A DNA stretch of 64,000 nt from a virus, in the IMG/VR virus record IMGVR_UViG_3300020215_000050, positions 59,283-123,282 of that record. One strand, written 5' to 3'. The notes under the pieces are model-generated. The model did no database searches. It saw only the letters and a program-made list of their open reading frames with translations, and had not been told where the DNA came from. The translations under genes were made by a program, and so were the position numbers. Positions 56,943 to 63,038 of this stretch are shown here, one piece after another; position 1 is the stretch's first letter, and each line of letters starts with the position of its first letter.

Positions 56943-57386
56943 ATGGCTTGGAAGGGGAAGTTCAGACCCCTCAACCCCGGAAAGTACAGGGGCAAGGACC
57001 TCAACAACATCATCTATCGCTCGAGCCTGGAGCTCCGGTTCATGCGCTACTGCGACACCTCGAGCAGGGTGGTCTGGTGGTCGTCGGAGGAGGTGGTCGT
57101 CCCCTACTACGACCCCGTCAAGAAGAAGCAGAGGCGCTACTTCCCCGACTTCGTGCTGTGCCGGCTCACCCCCGAGGGCGAGGAGGAGAAGATCATGGTC
57201 GAGATCAAGATGGCGAGGGAGAGCCTGCCGCCCACCCACTACAAGGGGAAGAGGAAGGCCCGCGTCATCTCCGAGGAGCTGACGTGGCGGACCAACCAGG
57301 CCAAGTGGGCCGCGGCGCGGCTCTTCTGCAATAAATACAACCTTAGATTTGAGCTCGTAGACGAGAAGGTGGTCGCAAGACTCTAA
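56943..57386 (+). CDS. gp4: Head completion protein
   Basis: A protein of 147 residues starting at the ATG at 56943 (MAWKGKFRPLNPGKYRGKDL), preferred to the in-frame TTG upstream because MAWKGKF is the conserved start. IYRSSLELRFMRYCDTSSRV, VWWSSEEVVVPYYDPVKKKQ and RRYFPDFVL match T4 gp4 (50), which has a nuclease-like fold and finishes the head before tail joining. It is the first gene of the plus-strand run. Its 3' end holds a late promoter for the next gene. Confidence 0.9.
   Translation: MAWKGKFRPLNPGKYRGKDLNNIIYRSSLELRFMRYCDTSSRVVWWSSEEVVVPYYDPVKKKQRRYFPDFVLCRLTPEGEEEKIMVEIKMARESLPPTHYKGKRKARVISEELTWRTNQAKWAAARLFCNKYNLRFELVDEKVVARL
57331..57338 (+). promoter_or_regulatory. T4-type late promoter element on the plus strand
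   Basis: ATAAATAC in the 3' end of gp4 (codons for N-K-Y), 48 bases before the next start. It is the only such element noted on the plus strand. Confidence 0.5.
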
Positions 57387-57964
57387 TGGCAGGCGGTCCG
57401 TTCACGGAGATCCTTCGCAGAGCGTATCAGACCGGCCGCACCCCCGACCGGGTGGACAGCCGCGAGTGGTTCAGGGCCCAGGCCCAGAAGGTCCGCTCCG
57501 TCAACGTCCAGCGCCTCGTCCTCGACCCGCGAGCTACGCAGACCCTCGTGCCGGGGAAGATGTACCACTACTTCTACGACCCCAAGCACAAGGACACGCT
57601 CCCCTACTACGACAGGTTCCCGCTGATATTTCCGTTCCGCCTGCTCGAGGGCGGCTTCATGGGCATCAACCTCCACTACCTGCCCTACCCGGCGAGGGCC
57701 CGGCTCATGGACGCGCTCTACTCCCTCGAAGACCGCCGGTACAAGGAGGACAAGCGCCTCCGCCTCAGCTACGAGATCCTCAACTCCGCCGCGAGGTTCT
57801 CGTACTTCAAGCCCTGCGTCAAGCGGTACCTCAACGGCCACGTCCGGTCCCAGTTCCTCCCCATCCCGTCGGAGCAGTGGGAGATAGCCCTCTTCCTGCC
57901 CACCGAGCGGTTCATGAAGGAGAGCAAGCAGGACGTCTGGAAAGATTCGATGGACAAGCTCTAA
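57386..57964 (+). CDS. Conserved T4-like head/tail completion protein, identity uncertain
   Basis: A protein of 192 residues. LVPGKMYHYFYDPKHKDTLP then YYDRFPLIFPFRLLEGGFMG and INLHYLPYPARARLMDALYS is strongly conserved in T4-like marine phages. T4 places gp2 (DNA end protector) and gp3 (tail terminator) beside gp4, so one of these is possible, but the sequence alone does not settle which. It overlaps gp4 by one base and its own stop overlaps the next start (TAATG). Confidence 0.75.
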   Translation: MAGGPFTEILRRAYQTGRTPDRVDSREWFRAQAQKVRSVNVQRLVLDPRATQTLVPGKMYHYFYDPKHKDTLPYYDRFPLIFPFRLLEGGFMGINLHYLPYPARARLMDALYSLEDRRYKEDKRLRLSYEILNSAARFSYFKPCVKRYLNGHVRSQFLPIPSEQWEIALFLPTERFMKESKQDVWKDSMDKL

Positions 57965-58623
57965 TGGACATCCAGCGCTTCCACTCCGCCCTCGGCAGGC
58001 TCAACGGCGTCTCGTCGCCGGCGAGGTTCCGGGTCAGGGTCTTCGCCGACTGGGCGAGGTCCGACGCCGAGGACTCCGCCTTCGGCCGCGAGTTCGAGTT
58101 CTGGTGCGTCTCGTGCCAGATGCCGGGCATGACCTTCCTGACGGCGGACGTCGACAACATGGGCTACGGCCCCCGCAAGGACTTCCCCACCGTCCCCGTC
58201 TACGAGCCGGTCAGCATGCAGTGCATCGTCGACGGCACGCAGGCGGTCACCACCTTCTTCACCCGGTGGTGCCAGAACGCGGTGAACATCAACTTCGAGC
58301 CCCACGGCGCGCTGGCGGGCAGGTCCCGCGGCGCCTACCCCTTCCAGGTCCGCTACGAGAAGGAGTACGTCGCCGAGAGGGTCTCGATCCAGGCCTACGA
58401 CGAGGAGGGCTTCGTCACCCGCGAGGTCGACCTCCACCAGGCCTTCCCCAAACACATGGGCGCCCTCGAGTACAACTGGGCGACCACCGACAGCCTGCTG
58501 ATCCTGCCCGTGACGCTGATGTACTACACGTGGACGAGCACGGACATGTACGGCAACCAGGGCGGCACCCAGGCCGCCCACACCTCCGGCTCCGTCCCCG
58601 ACGAGCCCGAGACAGACCTCTAA
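57964..58623 (+). CDS. Tail-tube-like protein, possible tube initiator (gp54-like)
   Basis: A protein of 219 residues starting at the ATG at 57964. The core runs parallel to gp19: FEFWCVSCQMPGMTFLTADV, then GYGPRKDFPTVPVYEPVSMQ and IVDGTQAVTTFFTRWCQNAV against the gp19 PGMT...G...W...I..D.....W pattern. A tube-fold paralogue beside hub and tape-measure genes suggests the initiator ring between hub and tube (T4 gp54), though T4 gp54 is longer. The C-terminus is Gly/Thr/Pro-rich. Confidence 0.7.
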   Translation: MDIQRFHSALGRLNGVSSPARFRVRVFADWARSDAEDSAFGREFEFWCVSCQMPGMTFLTADVDNMGYGPRKDFPTVPVYEPVSMQCIVDGTQAVTTFFTRWCQNAVNINFEPHGALAGRSRGAYPFQVRYEKEYVAERVSIQAYDEEGFVTREVDLHQAFPKHMGALEYNWATTDSLLILPVTLMYYTWTSTDMYGNQGGTQAAHTSGSVPDEPETDL

Positions 58624-58641
58624 CATGAAGGAGTGAAGACT

Positions 58642-58845
58642 ATGTGGTTGAAGCTTACCAAGGCAAACGAAACCGTTCCAGACGTTTGGATCAACATGAG
58701 CCTCGTTGTCCGCATATACGCGAACGAGACCAACAGTTACACCACGATCGACTTCCAGGATGCAGATCACATCCAGGACAACATCGTGGAGACGCCGGAG
58801 CAGATTTTTAATATGATGGAGAAAAAAAAGAATGCCGCTTCCTAA
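58642..58845 (+). CDS. 67-residue small protein of unknown function
   Basis: An AAGGAG eight bases before the ATG at 58642 decides the start (MWLKLTKANETVPDVWINMS). The layout MWLKLT...VWINM..V..IY......TTIDFQDADHI....ETPEQI resembles the small FlbD-like family (a short beta-sheet protein with a C-terminal helix) found in bacteria and phages. Codon use is less GC-rich than in its neighbours. It overlaps gp26 by 14 bases. Confidence 0.6.
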   Translation: MWLKLTKANETVPDVWINMSLVVRIYANETNSYTTIDFQDADHIQDNIVETPEQIFNMMEKKKNAAS

Positions 58846-59521
58846 GATAGACCACCCCCTGTTCGACGCCACCCTGCCATCGGGGAAGAAGGTGAAGTAC
58901 AGGCCGTTCACCGTCAAGGAGGAGAAGGTGCTCCTCCTCGCCAAGGAGGGGAACGACGCCAAGTCGGCGTTCGGCGCCACCCAGCAGATCGTCAACAACT
59001 GCGTCGTCGGCGACGTCCAGGCGGACAGGCTGCCCCTGTTCGACATCGAGTACCTGTTCCTCCTCATCAGGGCCAAGTCCGTCGGCTCGAAGGTGAAGCT
59101 CAGGATTCGCCATGATGAAAAAACCACCGTCGACACGGAGGTGGACCTGAACCAGATCAACGTGCGCCAGCCGGCCAAACCCCACAAGGGCGTCGTCCAG
59201 CTCAACAAGAGCGTGGGCATCAAGCTCCGGCACCCGACGATCACCACGCTGATGGAGCGGGACCTAAAGGACATCTACGACGTCCTCGCCGACTGCATCG
59301 ACAAGGTCTTCGAGGGCGACGAGGTCTACGACCTCAAGGACTTCAAGAAGGAGGAGGTGGACGAGTTCATCTCCGGCTTCACGACCGAGCACATGGAGCA
59401 GATCAAGCAGTTCTTCGACAGCGCGCCGACGATCGAGATCACCGCGAAGTACAGGACGAAGGACGGCGGCGAGCACACCAAGACCATCTCGGGGCTCGGG
59501 GATTTTTTAGGGTCTGCCTGA
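58832..59521 (+). CDS. gp26: Baseplate hub assembly protein / tail chaperone, zero-frame product
   Basis: A protein of 229 residues. PLPKIDHPLFDATLPSGKKV then KYRPFTVKEEKVLLLAKEGN and QQIVNNCVV match the T4 gp26 family. The middle (LFDIEYLFLLIRAKSVGSKV) is also typical. The last codons contain a T-TTT-TTA heptamer in the right phase for -1 frameshifting, and a second, frameshifted product carrying a gp51-like end is predicted. The pair stands directly before the tape measure, as tail-assembly chaperones do in lambda and P2. Confidence 0.88.
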   Translation: MPLPKIDHPLFDATLPSGKKVKYRPFTVKEEKVLLLAKEGNDAKSAFGATQQIVNNCVVGDVQADRLPLFDIEYLFLLIRAKSVGSKVKLRIRHDEKTTVDTEVDLNQINVRQPAKPHKGVVQLNKSVGIKLRHPTITTLMERDLKDIYDVLADCIDKVFEGDEVYDLKDFKKEEVDEFISGFTTEHMEQIKQFFDSAPTIEITAKYRTKDGGEHTKTISGLGDFLGSA

Positions 59522-59555
59522 GCCACTCGTCTCTGGTGGCGCACTACAGGCTGAC
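59503..59555 (+). promoter_or_regulatory. Programmed -1 frameshift site with downstream stem
   Basis: T-TTT-TTA at 59503-59509, phased on the gp26 reading frame (GAT TTT TTA). After a six-base spacer GCCTG (59516-59520) can pair with CAGGC (59547-59551), extended outward by GTC/GAC with one mismatch. An inner hairpin GCCAC (59522-59526)/GTGGC (59536-59540) lies within it. The slippery motif and the stem together are the standard signal for -1 frameshifting. Confidence 0.75.
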
Positions 59556-59697
59556 GTTCGAGATGAGACAGAGCTTCGGCTGGCCGATCGAGGAGCAGGA
59601 GGCCATGTACCCGTTCGAGAGGGACGCGTACCTGATGCTCCTAGAGGAGTGGGCCGAGAAGAAGGCGGAGAGGGCCGAGAAGGCTAAGAATGCTTAA
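59509..59697 (+). CDS. gp51: gp51-like extension reached by -1 frameshift from gp26
   Basis: A -1 frame of 62 codons from the slippery site to TAA at 59695-59697: LSHSSLVAHYRLTFEMRQSF, then GWPIEEQEAMYPFERDAYLM and a Lys/Glu-rich helix. MYPFERDAYLMLLEEW fits the M.P(F/Y)ER..Y..LL pattern of T4-like gp51 chaperones. No good start codon with a ribosome-binding site exists in this frame, which favours expression as a gp26-gp51 fusion. The stop overlaps the tape measure start by eight bases. Confidence 0.72.
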   Translation, partial: RVCLSHSSLVAHYRLTFEMRQSFGWPIEEQEAMYPFERDAYLMLLEEWAEKKAERAEKAKNA

Positions 59698-61585
59698 GCT
59701 ACCGAGACTCGACCCGGCGGACCAGCCGATCGTACGCGAGATAGGCGCCATCTTTGAGCCCTACGTCGAGTCGATCACGAGGTCGATCCAGCAGCAGATC
59801 AAGGCGGGCGAGAAGCGCGAGCAGGCGATCGTCAACGCGACCACGCAGGCCGAGGAGCACATCCGCAAGGCCCTCGACCAGATGCTGCCCGAGAGGGACG
59901 AGGAGTCCAAGCAGCCGACGATGGCGGAGATCGCCAGGCTGCTGCAGTGGTCGATGGACAAGAGCGCGGACATCCAGCGCCGGGTCTTCGACCACGCGAT
60001 GGACAACATCGAGTTCCGCGAGCAGATCATCGAGGGCATCCTCGAACAGCTGAGCACGGATATCAAGGGCATCCTCGCCGTGTCCAAGGACATGACGAAC
60101 GACGAGCTCACCGGCTACCTGAAGCAGCTCGTCAACCACGAGGAGCGGAAGAAGCGGCAGGACATCGAGGACCGGCGGGAGAAGCGCGGCGTCCACCGCG
60201 AGGAGCCGGACATCGAGCGCTACCACCGGAGCCTGTTCCAGAAGCTCGGCGACCTCGCGGGCACGGGCTTCAACCTCGTCGCGATCCTCTCCAACGTCAT
60301 CACCAAGGCGCTCGGCGTCCTCGGGGCGGCCGGCATCGGCCTCCTCCTCGCGCAGGAGATGACGCCGAAGCTCAAGGAGGCCCTCGCGCGGCTCTTCTGG
60401 GAGTCCCTCGACGCCATCTGGAACGCGATCAAGACCGAGCCCGTGATCACCCCGGGCGGCTTCTTCGACCGCATGTTCCAGCACATGGAGGACTGGATCG
60501 CCGCCTGGTGGAACAGGATCGACGAGGACATCAGGACCAGGGCGCACCCGATCGACCTGGGCAGGCTCTTCAACGACACGATCGGCTGGCTGTGGGGCGA
60601 GCTCGACCGCCGGATCCGCGAGAAGGAGAACGTCGTCCCGGGCACCGAGAACCTGGAGGGCTCCCTCCTCAGGTGGCTCGAGAAGGTCGACGAGGACATC
60701 AGGAACAGGGAGCACAGGATCGACTTGTCGCCGCTCCTCAAGACGCTCACCGACGCCTTCAACTCCCTCGACCCCAAGGTGAGGGCGGGCATCGCCGAGG
60801 TCGACCGGGCGGTCGTGGGCTTCCTGGGCTCGCTGTGGAGGACCGTCGACGGCGTCGTAACGAACACGCTGGGCTCCGCCGACGCATGGTTCGTCCAGCA
60901 GGCGGAGAGGCTCTTCCGCGGCATCGACGAGTCGGTGCAGAGGGGCCTCGCGGGCATCGACGAGAAGGTCGTCGGTCCGATCAAGGGGATGGTCGACTCG
61001 CTCGTCGGCAGGGTCTCCGAGGAGTGGGCGGCGGGCCTCGAGGGCGTGGCCGGCCTCTCGACGGCCGTCGGCGAGTGGCTCGCCATGTTCGGCAGGAGGT
61101 TCCACGAGGAGTGGACGGCCGGCCTGGACTCGCTGGGCAAGCTCGGGGCGCTGGTCACCAACGTCGTCGACAACTTCCTCGTCGTCTTCAGCAAGTCGTG
61201 GGTCGACGCCCTCCAGTCCGCCGAGGGCCTGGCCGAGAAGCTCCAGGGGCTCGTCAAGCAGCTGTGGGACAAGCTCTTCGGCTGGCTGGGCAGGGCGGTC
61301 GACTTCGTCCTCCCGGGAGGGCCCGAGCCGGCCAAGCCCGAGATCATCGAGCAGGCCCCGGGCATCAAGTCCGAGAAGAGGTCGATGCAGAACGACAGCC
61401 TCCGGCAGAAGGCCGAGCGGCTGGACCGGACGGCGACCCAGCCGAGGGGCAGGGCGGCGCCCGTCATCGCGACCACGACGACGAACCGGTCCGTCACCAA
61501 CAACACGACCGTCGTCCGCAAGAGCCGGGCGAGCCCCTCCGGGCCGCTGACGAGCTCGGTGGGTGGGAGCGACCGAAACTGGTGA
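59690..61585 (+). CDS. gp29: Tail tape measure protein
   Basis: A protein of 631 residues, similar to T4 gp29 in size. It is almost wholly helical (AIFEPYVESITRSIQQQIKA, EDIRTRAHPIDLGRLFNDTI), with one hydrophobic segment NLVAILSNVITKALGVLGAA then GIGLLLAQEM (about residues 196-225), as expected for a membrane-inserting tape measure. The repeats RRI(D/R)...(E/R)ED and VxxxLxxxWxxG suggest periodic helices. The end TNRSVTNNTTVVRKSR is like other T4-type tape measures. It sets tail length and follows its chaperone pair directly. Confidence 0.85.
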   Translation: MLKLPRLDPADQPIVREIGAIFEPYVESITRSIQQQIKAGEKREQAIVNATTQAEEHIRKALDQMLPERDEESKQPTMAEIARLLQWSMDKSADIQRRVFDHAMDNIEFREQIIEGILEQLSTDIKGILAVSKDMTNDELTGYLKQLVNHEERKKRQDIEDRREKRGVHREEPDIERYHRSLFQKLGDLAGTGFNLVAILSNVITKALGVLGAAGIGLLLAQEMTPKLKEALARLFWESLDAIWNAIKTEPVITPGGFFDRMFQHMEDWIAAWWNRIDEDIRTRAHPIDLGRLFNDTIGWLWGELDRRIREKENVVPGTENLEGSLLRWLEKVDEDIRNREHRIDLSPLLKTLTDAFNSLDPKVRAGIAEVDRAVVGFLGSLWRTVDGVVTNTLGSADAWFVQQAERLFRGIDESVQRGLAGIDEKVVGPIKGMVDSLVGRVSEEWAAGLEGVAGLSTAVGEWLAMFGRRFHEEWTAGLDSLGKLGALVTNVVDNFLVVFSKSWVDALQSAEGLAEKLQGLVKQLWDKLFGWLGRAVDFVLPGGPEPAKPEIIEQAPGIKSEKRSMQNDSLRQKAERLDRTATQPRGRAAPVIATTTTNRSVTNNTTVVRKSRASPSGPLTSSVGGSDRNW

Positions 61586-61968
61586 AGACGGTCCTGGCGG
61601 CCCTTCTCTGCCTCGGCTGGATGGCCTCCGAGGTCGGGACGATTACCGTGGGCGACGACCGGGGCGGGTTCCTCAACTTCTACATCGAGAAGACCGAGCG
61701 GTTCCGCCGGTCGGGCGAGAGGGTCCGCATCATGGGGAGGTGCGACTCCGCCTGCACCCTGTACCTGAGCCTGCCGAGGGTCTGCGTCGGCCCGAACGCC
61801 CGCCTCGGCTTCCACCAGGCCAGCCGGCCAGACGGCAACCCGATCCTCCTCAGCTACTACCCGAGGCCGATCCGCGACTGGCTAGACTCCGTAGGCGGAC
61901 TGCCTCCTTTCTCTTCCCTGGTCGTGCTGCAAGGGGAGGCTCTTCGGCGCCTCGTTCCCCCGTGCTGA
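61582..61968 (+). CDS. Secreted ClpP-like protein of host type
   Basis: A protein of 128 residues with a GTG start that overlaps the tape measure stop (GTGA). MKTVLAALLCLGWMASEVGT looks like a signal peptide. The motif IMGRCDSACTLYLSLPRVCV (residues 50-69) with PNARLGFHQA (71-80), then YYPRPIRDWLDSVGGL and LRRLVPPC, matches a secreted ClpP-fold family that is common in Alphaproteobacteria (G.C.SAC, GFH..., GGL, LVP.C). Ser56 and His78 would be the active residues. The final 119 bases overlap the oppositely oriented gene at 61850-62425. Its role in the phage is unknown. Confidence 0.7.
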   Translation: MKTVLAALLCLGWMASEVGTITVGDDRGGFLNFYIEKTERFRRSGERVRIMGRCDSACTLYLSLPRVCVGPNARLGFHQASRPDGNPILLSYYPRPIRDWLDSVGGLPPFSSLVVLQGEALRRLVPPC

Positions 61969-62425
61969 GCTTGTACGCGTAGGCCTTCCACTCCACCCGC
62001 GTAGCAGTCTCAGTCCGCGTCCTCATCTTGATCGTGTCCAGCTGCTTCCTCTGGATCGTCGAGTCGATCATCGCCTGGAGGTTGTCCTGGATGAGGATCG
62101 CCACCCGCTCGCACGCCCCCGCCTGGTCCTCGAGCCTCTTTTTCTCGTACTGGTCCTGCTCCGTCCTCGCCCTTAACTTGTACTCGGCCGCGAGGAGCCG
62201 GTTCCTCGTCGCGACGCTGAGGTAGTAGATCCTCATCTTCCTCGGGTTCGTGTCGATGTCCCGGAACCAGCGCTGGCTCTTTACCCTCACGAAACCCTCA
62301 TACTGTCCCGGCAGCGGGACCCATATCCCGCACCTGTGGCGCTCCCGAAAGCGGACGACCTGGTTGGCGGTGACCCCCAGCCTCTGTAGGTTGTGAACGA
62401 TCCAGCCAACGTACTCAAAGGTCAC
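61850..62425 (-). CDS. Hypothetical protein, 191 residues
   Basis: The start is a GTG at 62425 (MTFEYVGWIVHNLQRLGVTA) that overlaps the stop of the small membrane gene upstream (GTGA). The central part, ILIQDNLQAMIDSTIQRKQL, is helical, and KSQRWFRDIDTNPRKMRIYY precedes it. The last 40 residues lie on top of the plus-strand gene at 61582-61968 and look less natural. No family is recognised. The frame is supported by coupling to its upstream neighbour and by ordinary residue use over residues 1-150. Confidence 0.55.
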   Translation of the reverse strand: MTFEYVGWIVHNLQRLGVTANQVVRFRERHRCGIWVPLPGQYEGFVRVKSQRWFRDIDTNPRKMRIYYLSVATRNRLLAAEYKLRARTEQDQYEKKRLEDQAGACERVAILIQDNLQAMIDSTIQRKQLDTIKMRTRTETATRVEWKAYAYKLSTGERGAEEPPLAARPGKRKEAVRLRSLASRGSASGSS

Positions 62426-62586
62426 AGACCGTTCCGTACGGTGGCCATCGCCATCGCGAAGAGGGGGATCCCGATCGAGAAAACCCGTATAGCGACCCTG
62501 ACCCTTCGCGAGGACTCGTACCTCATCATGTACTCGAACCCCATCCCGCACAGGAACGAAAAGAACACCAGCCATCCGCCCAACAT
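62422..62586 (-). CDS. 54-residue membrane protein
   Basis: A short frame from ATG at 62586 to TGA at 62422. MLGGWLVFFSFLCGMGFEYM is followed by a basic loop (MRYESSRRVRVAIR) and a second hydrophobic stretch VFSIGIPLFAMAMATV, so two short membrane helices with a cytoplasmic basic loop are likely. The stop overlaps the next GTG start. A terminator-like hairpin lies 15 bases upstream, so it probably has its own promoter. Function unknown. Confidence 0.55.
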   Translation of the reverse strand: MLGGWLVFFSFLCGMGFEYMMRYESSRRVRVAIRVFSIGIPLFAMAMATVRNGL

Positions 62587-62600
62587 ATCACAGCCCCGTA

Positions 62601-62626
62601 GAAAAATGAAGGCGGACGTCTCCGCC
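62601..62626 (-). terminator. Rho-independent terminator-like hairpin
   Basis: On the minus strand GGCGGA-GACG-TCCGCC followed by TTCATTTTTC. Six base pairs and a T-rich tail. It lies just before the 54-residue gene. Confidence 0.6.
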
Positions 62627-62690
62627 CGCCCTCACCCTGCCCGTGATCGGACATGTCGCCACCGCCGGTTTTACCCCATGTGCGGAGTGC

Positions 62691-62706
62691 GCCGGCCTAG
62701 GCCGGC
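62691..62706. repeat. 16-base perfect palindrome
   Basis: GCCGGCCTAGGCCGGC, fully self-complementary. It could be a protein-binding site or a hairpin; no function is shown. Confidence 0.5.
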
Positions 62707-62825
62707 CCCTCCCGCGGGGTCCCACGAGCCGTCGACTGGGAGGTGGGCGTCTGCACGGTGTAGCGAGTCGCGATAGGATAACCCGGACGGGCCCGGATGT
62801 AAACCGAAAAGTTGGAATTTTGTGT

Positions 62826-62861
62826 AAAAAAAAGGGGCCCGACGCCCAATCGCCGAACCCC
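62826..62861 (-). terminator. Rho-independent terminator for gp32
   Basis: On the minus strand GGGG (62861-62858) pairs with CCCC (62837-62834), with an inner CGGCG/CGTCG helix, followed by a run of eight T. It is the strongest terminator in the window, about 180 bases past the gp32 stop. Confidence 0.75.
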
Positions 62862-62912
62862 TCTTCCAAGAGCGTACACTACGTCATAGTCAAGATGGAG
62901 AATCAAATGGGA

Positions 62913-62930
62913 CCCGCCCTCTCAGGCGGG
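62913..62930. repeat. GC-rich hairpin
   Basis: CCCGCC-CTCTCA-GGCGGG, six pairs with a six-base loop. On the minus strand it is followed by TCCCATTTGATTC, only weakly T-rich, so its role as a terminator is doubtful. Confidence 0.5.
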
Positions 62931-63038
62931 CCCCACCCGCGCGGTGTTACCCGCACTTTCGGTTTGGACTGTATGCCGAAGCACCAGGACCCAATCCGAC
63001 AGTCGCCAACTTAATAACGCTTCTGCGCGATGTCAACG

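Larger units (their letters stand above)
62587..63038 (-). other. Gene-free stretch downstream of gp32
   Basis: About 450 bases with no frame I can support as a gene on either strand. It holds three hairpins (62601-62626, 62826-62861, 62913-62930) and a 16-base perfect palindrome (62691-62706). I saw no tRNA with a T-loop. It probably ends the gp32 transcript and holds a promoter for the two small genes to the left. Confidence 0.6.

Noticed and set aside
62640-63010. Possible tRNA gene in the gp32 downstream gap
   Set aside because: No GGTTCRA-type T-loop with matching acceptor and anticodon stems was found on either strand.
62588-63014. Several short frames on both strands in the gap after gp32
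   Set aside because: They run across terminator hairpins, have Pro/Arg-rich shadow-like composition and lack ribosome-binding sites.
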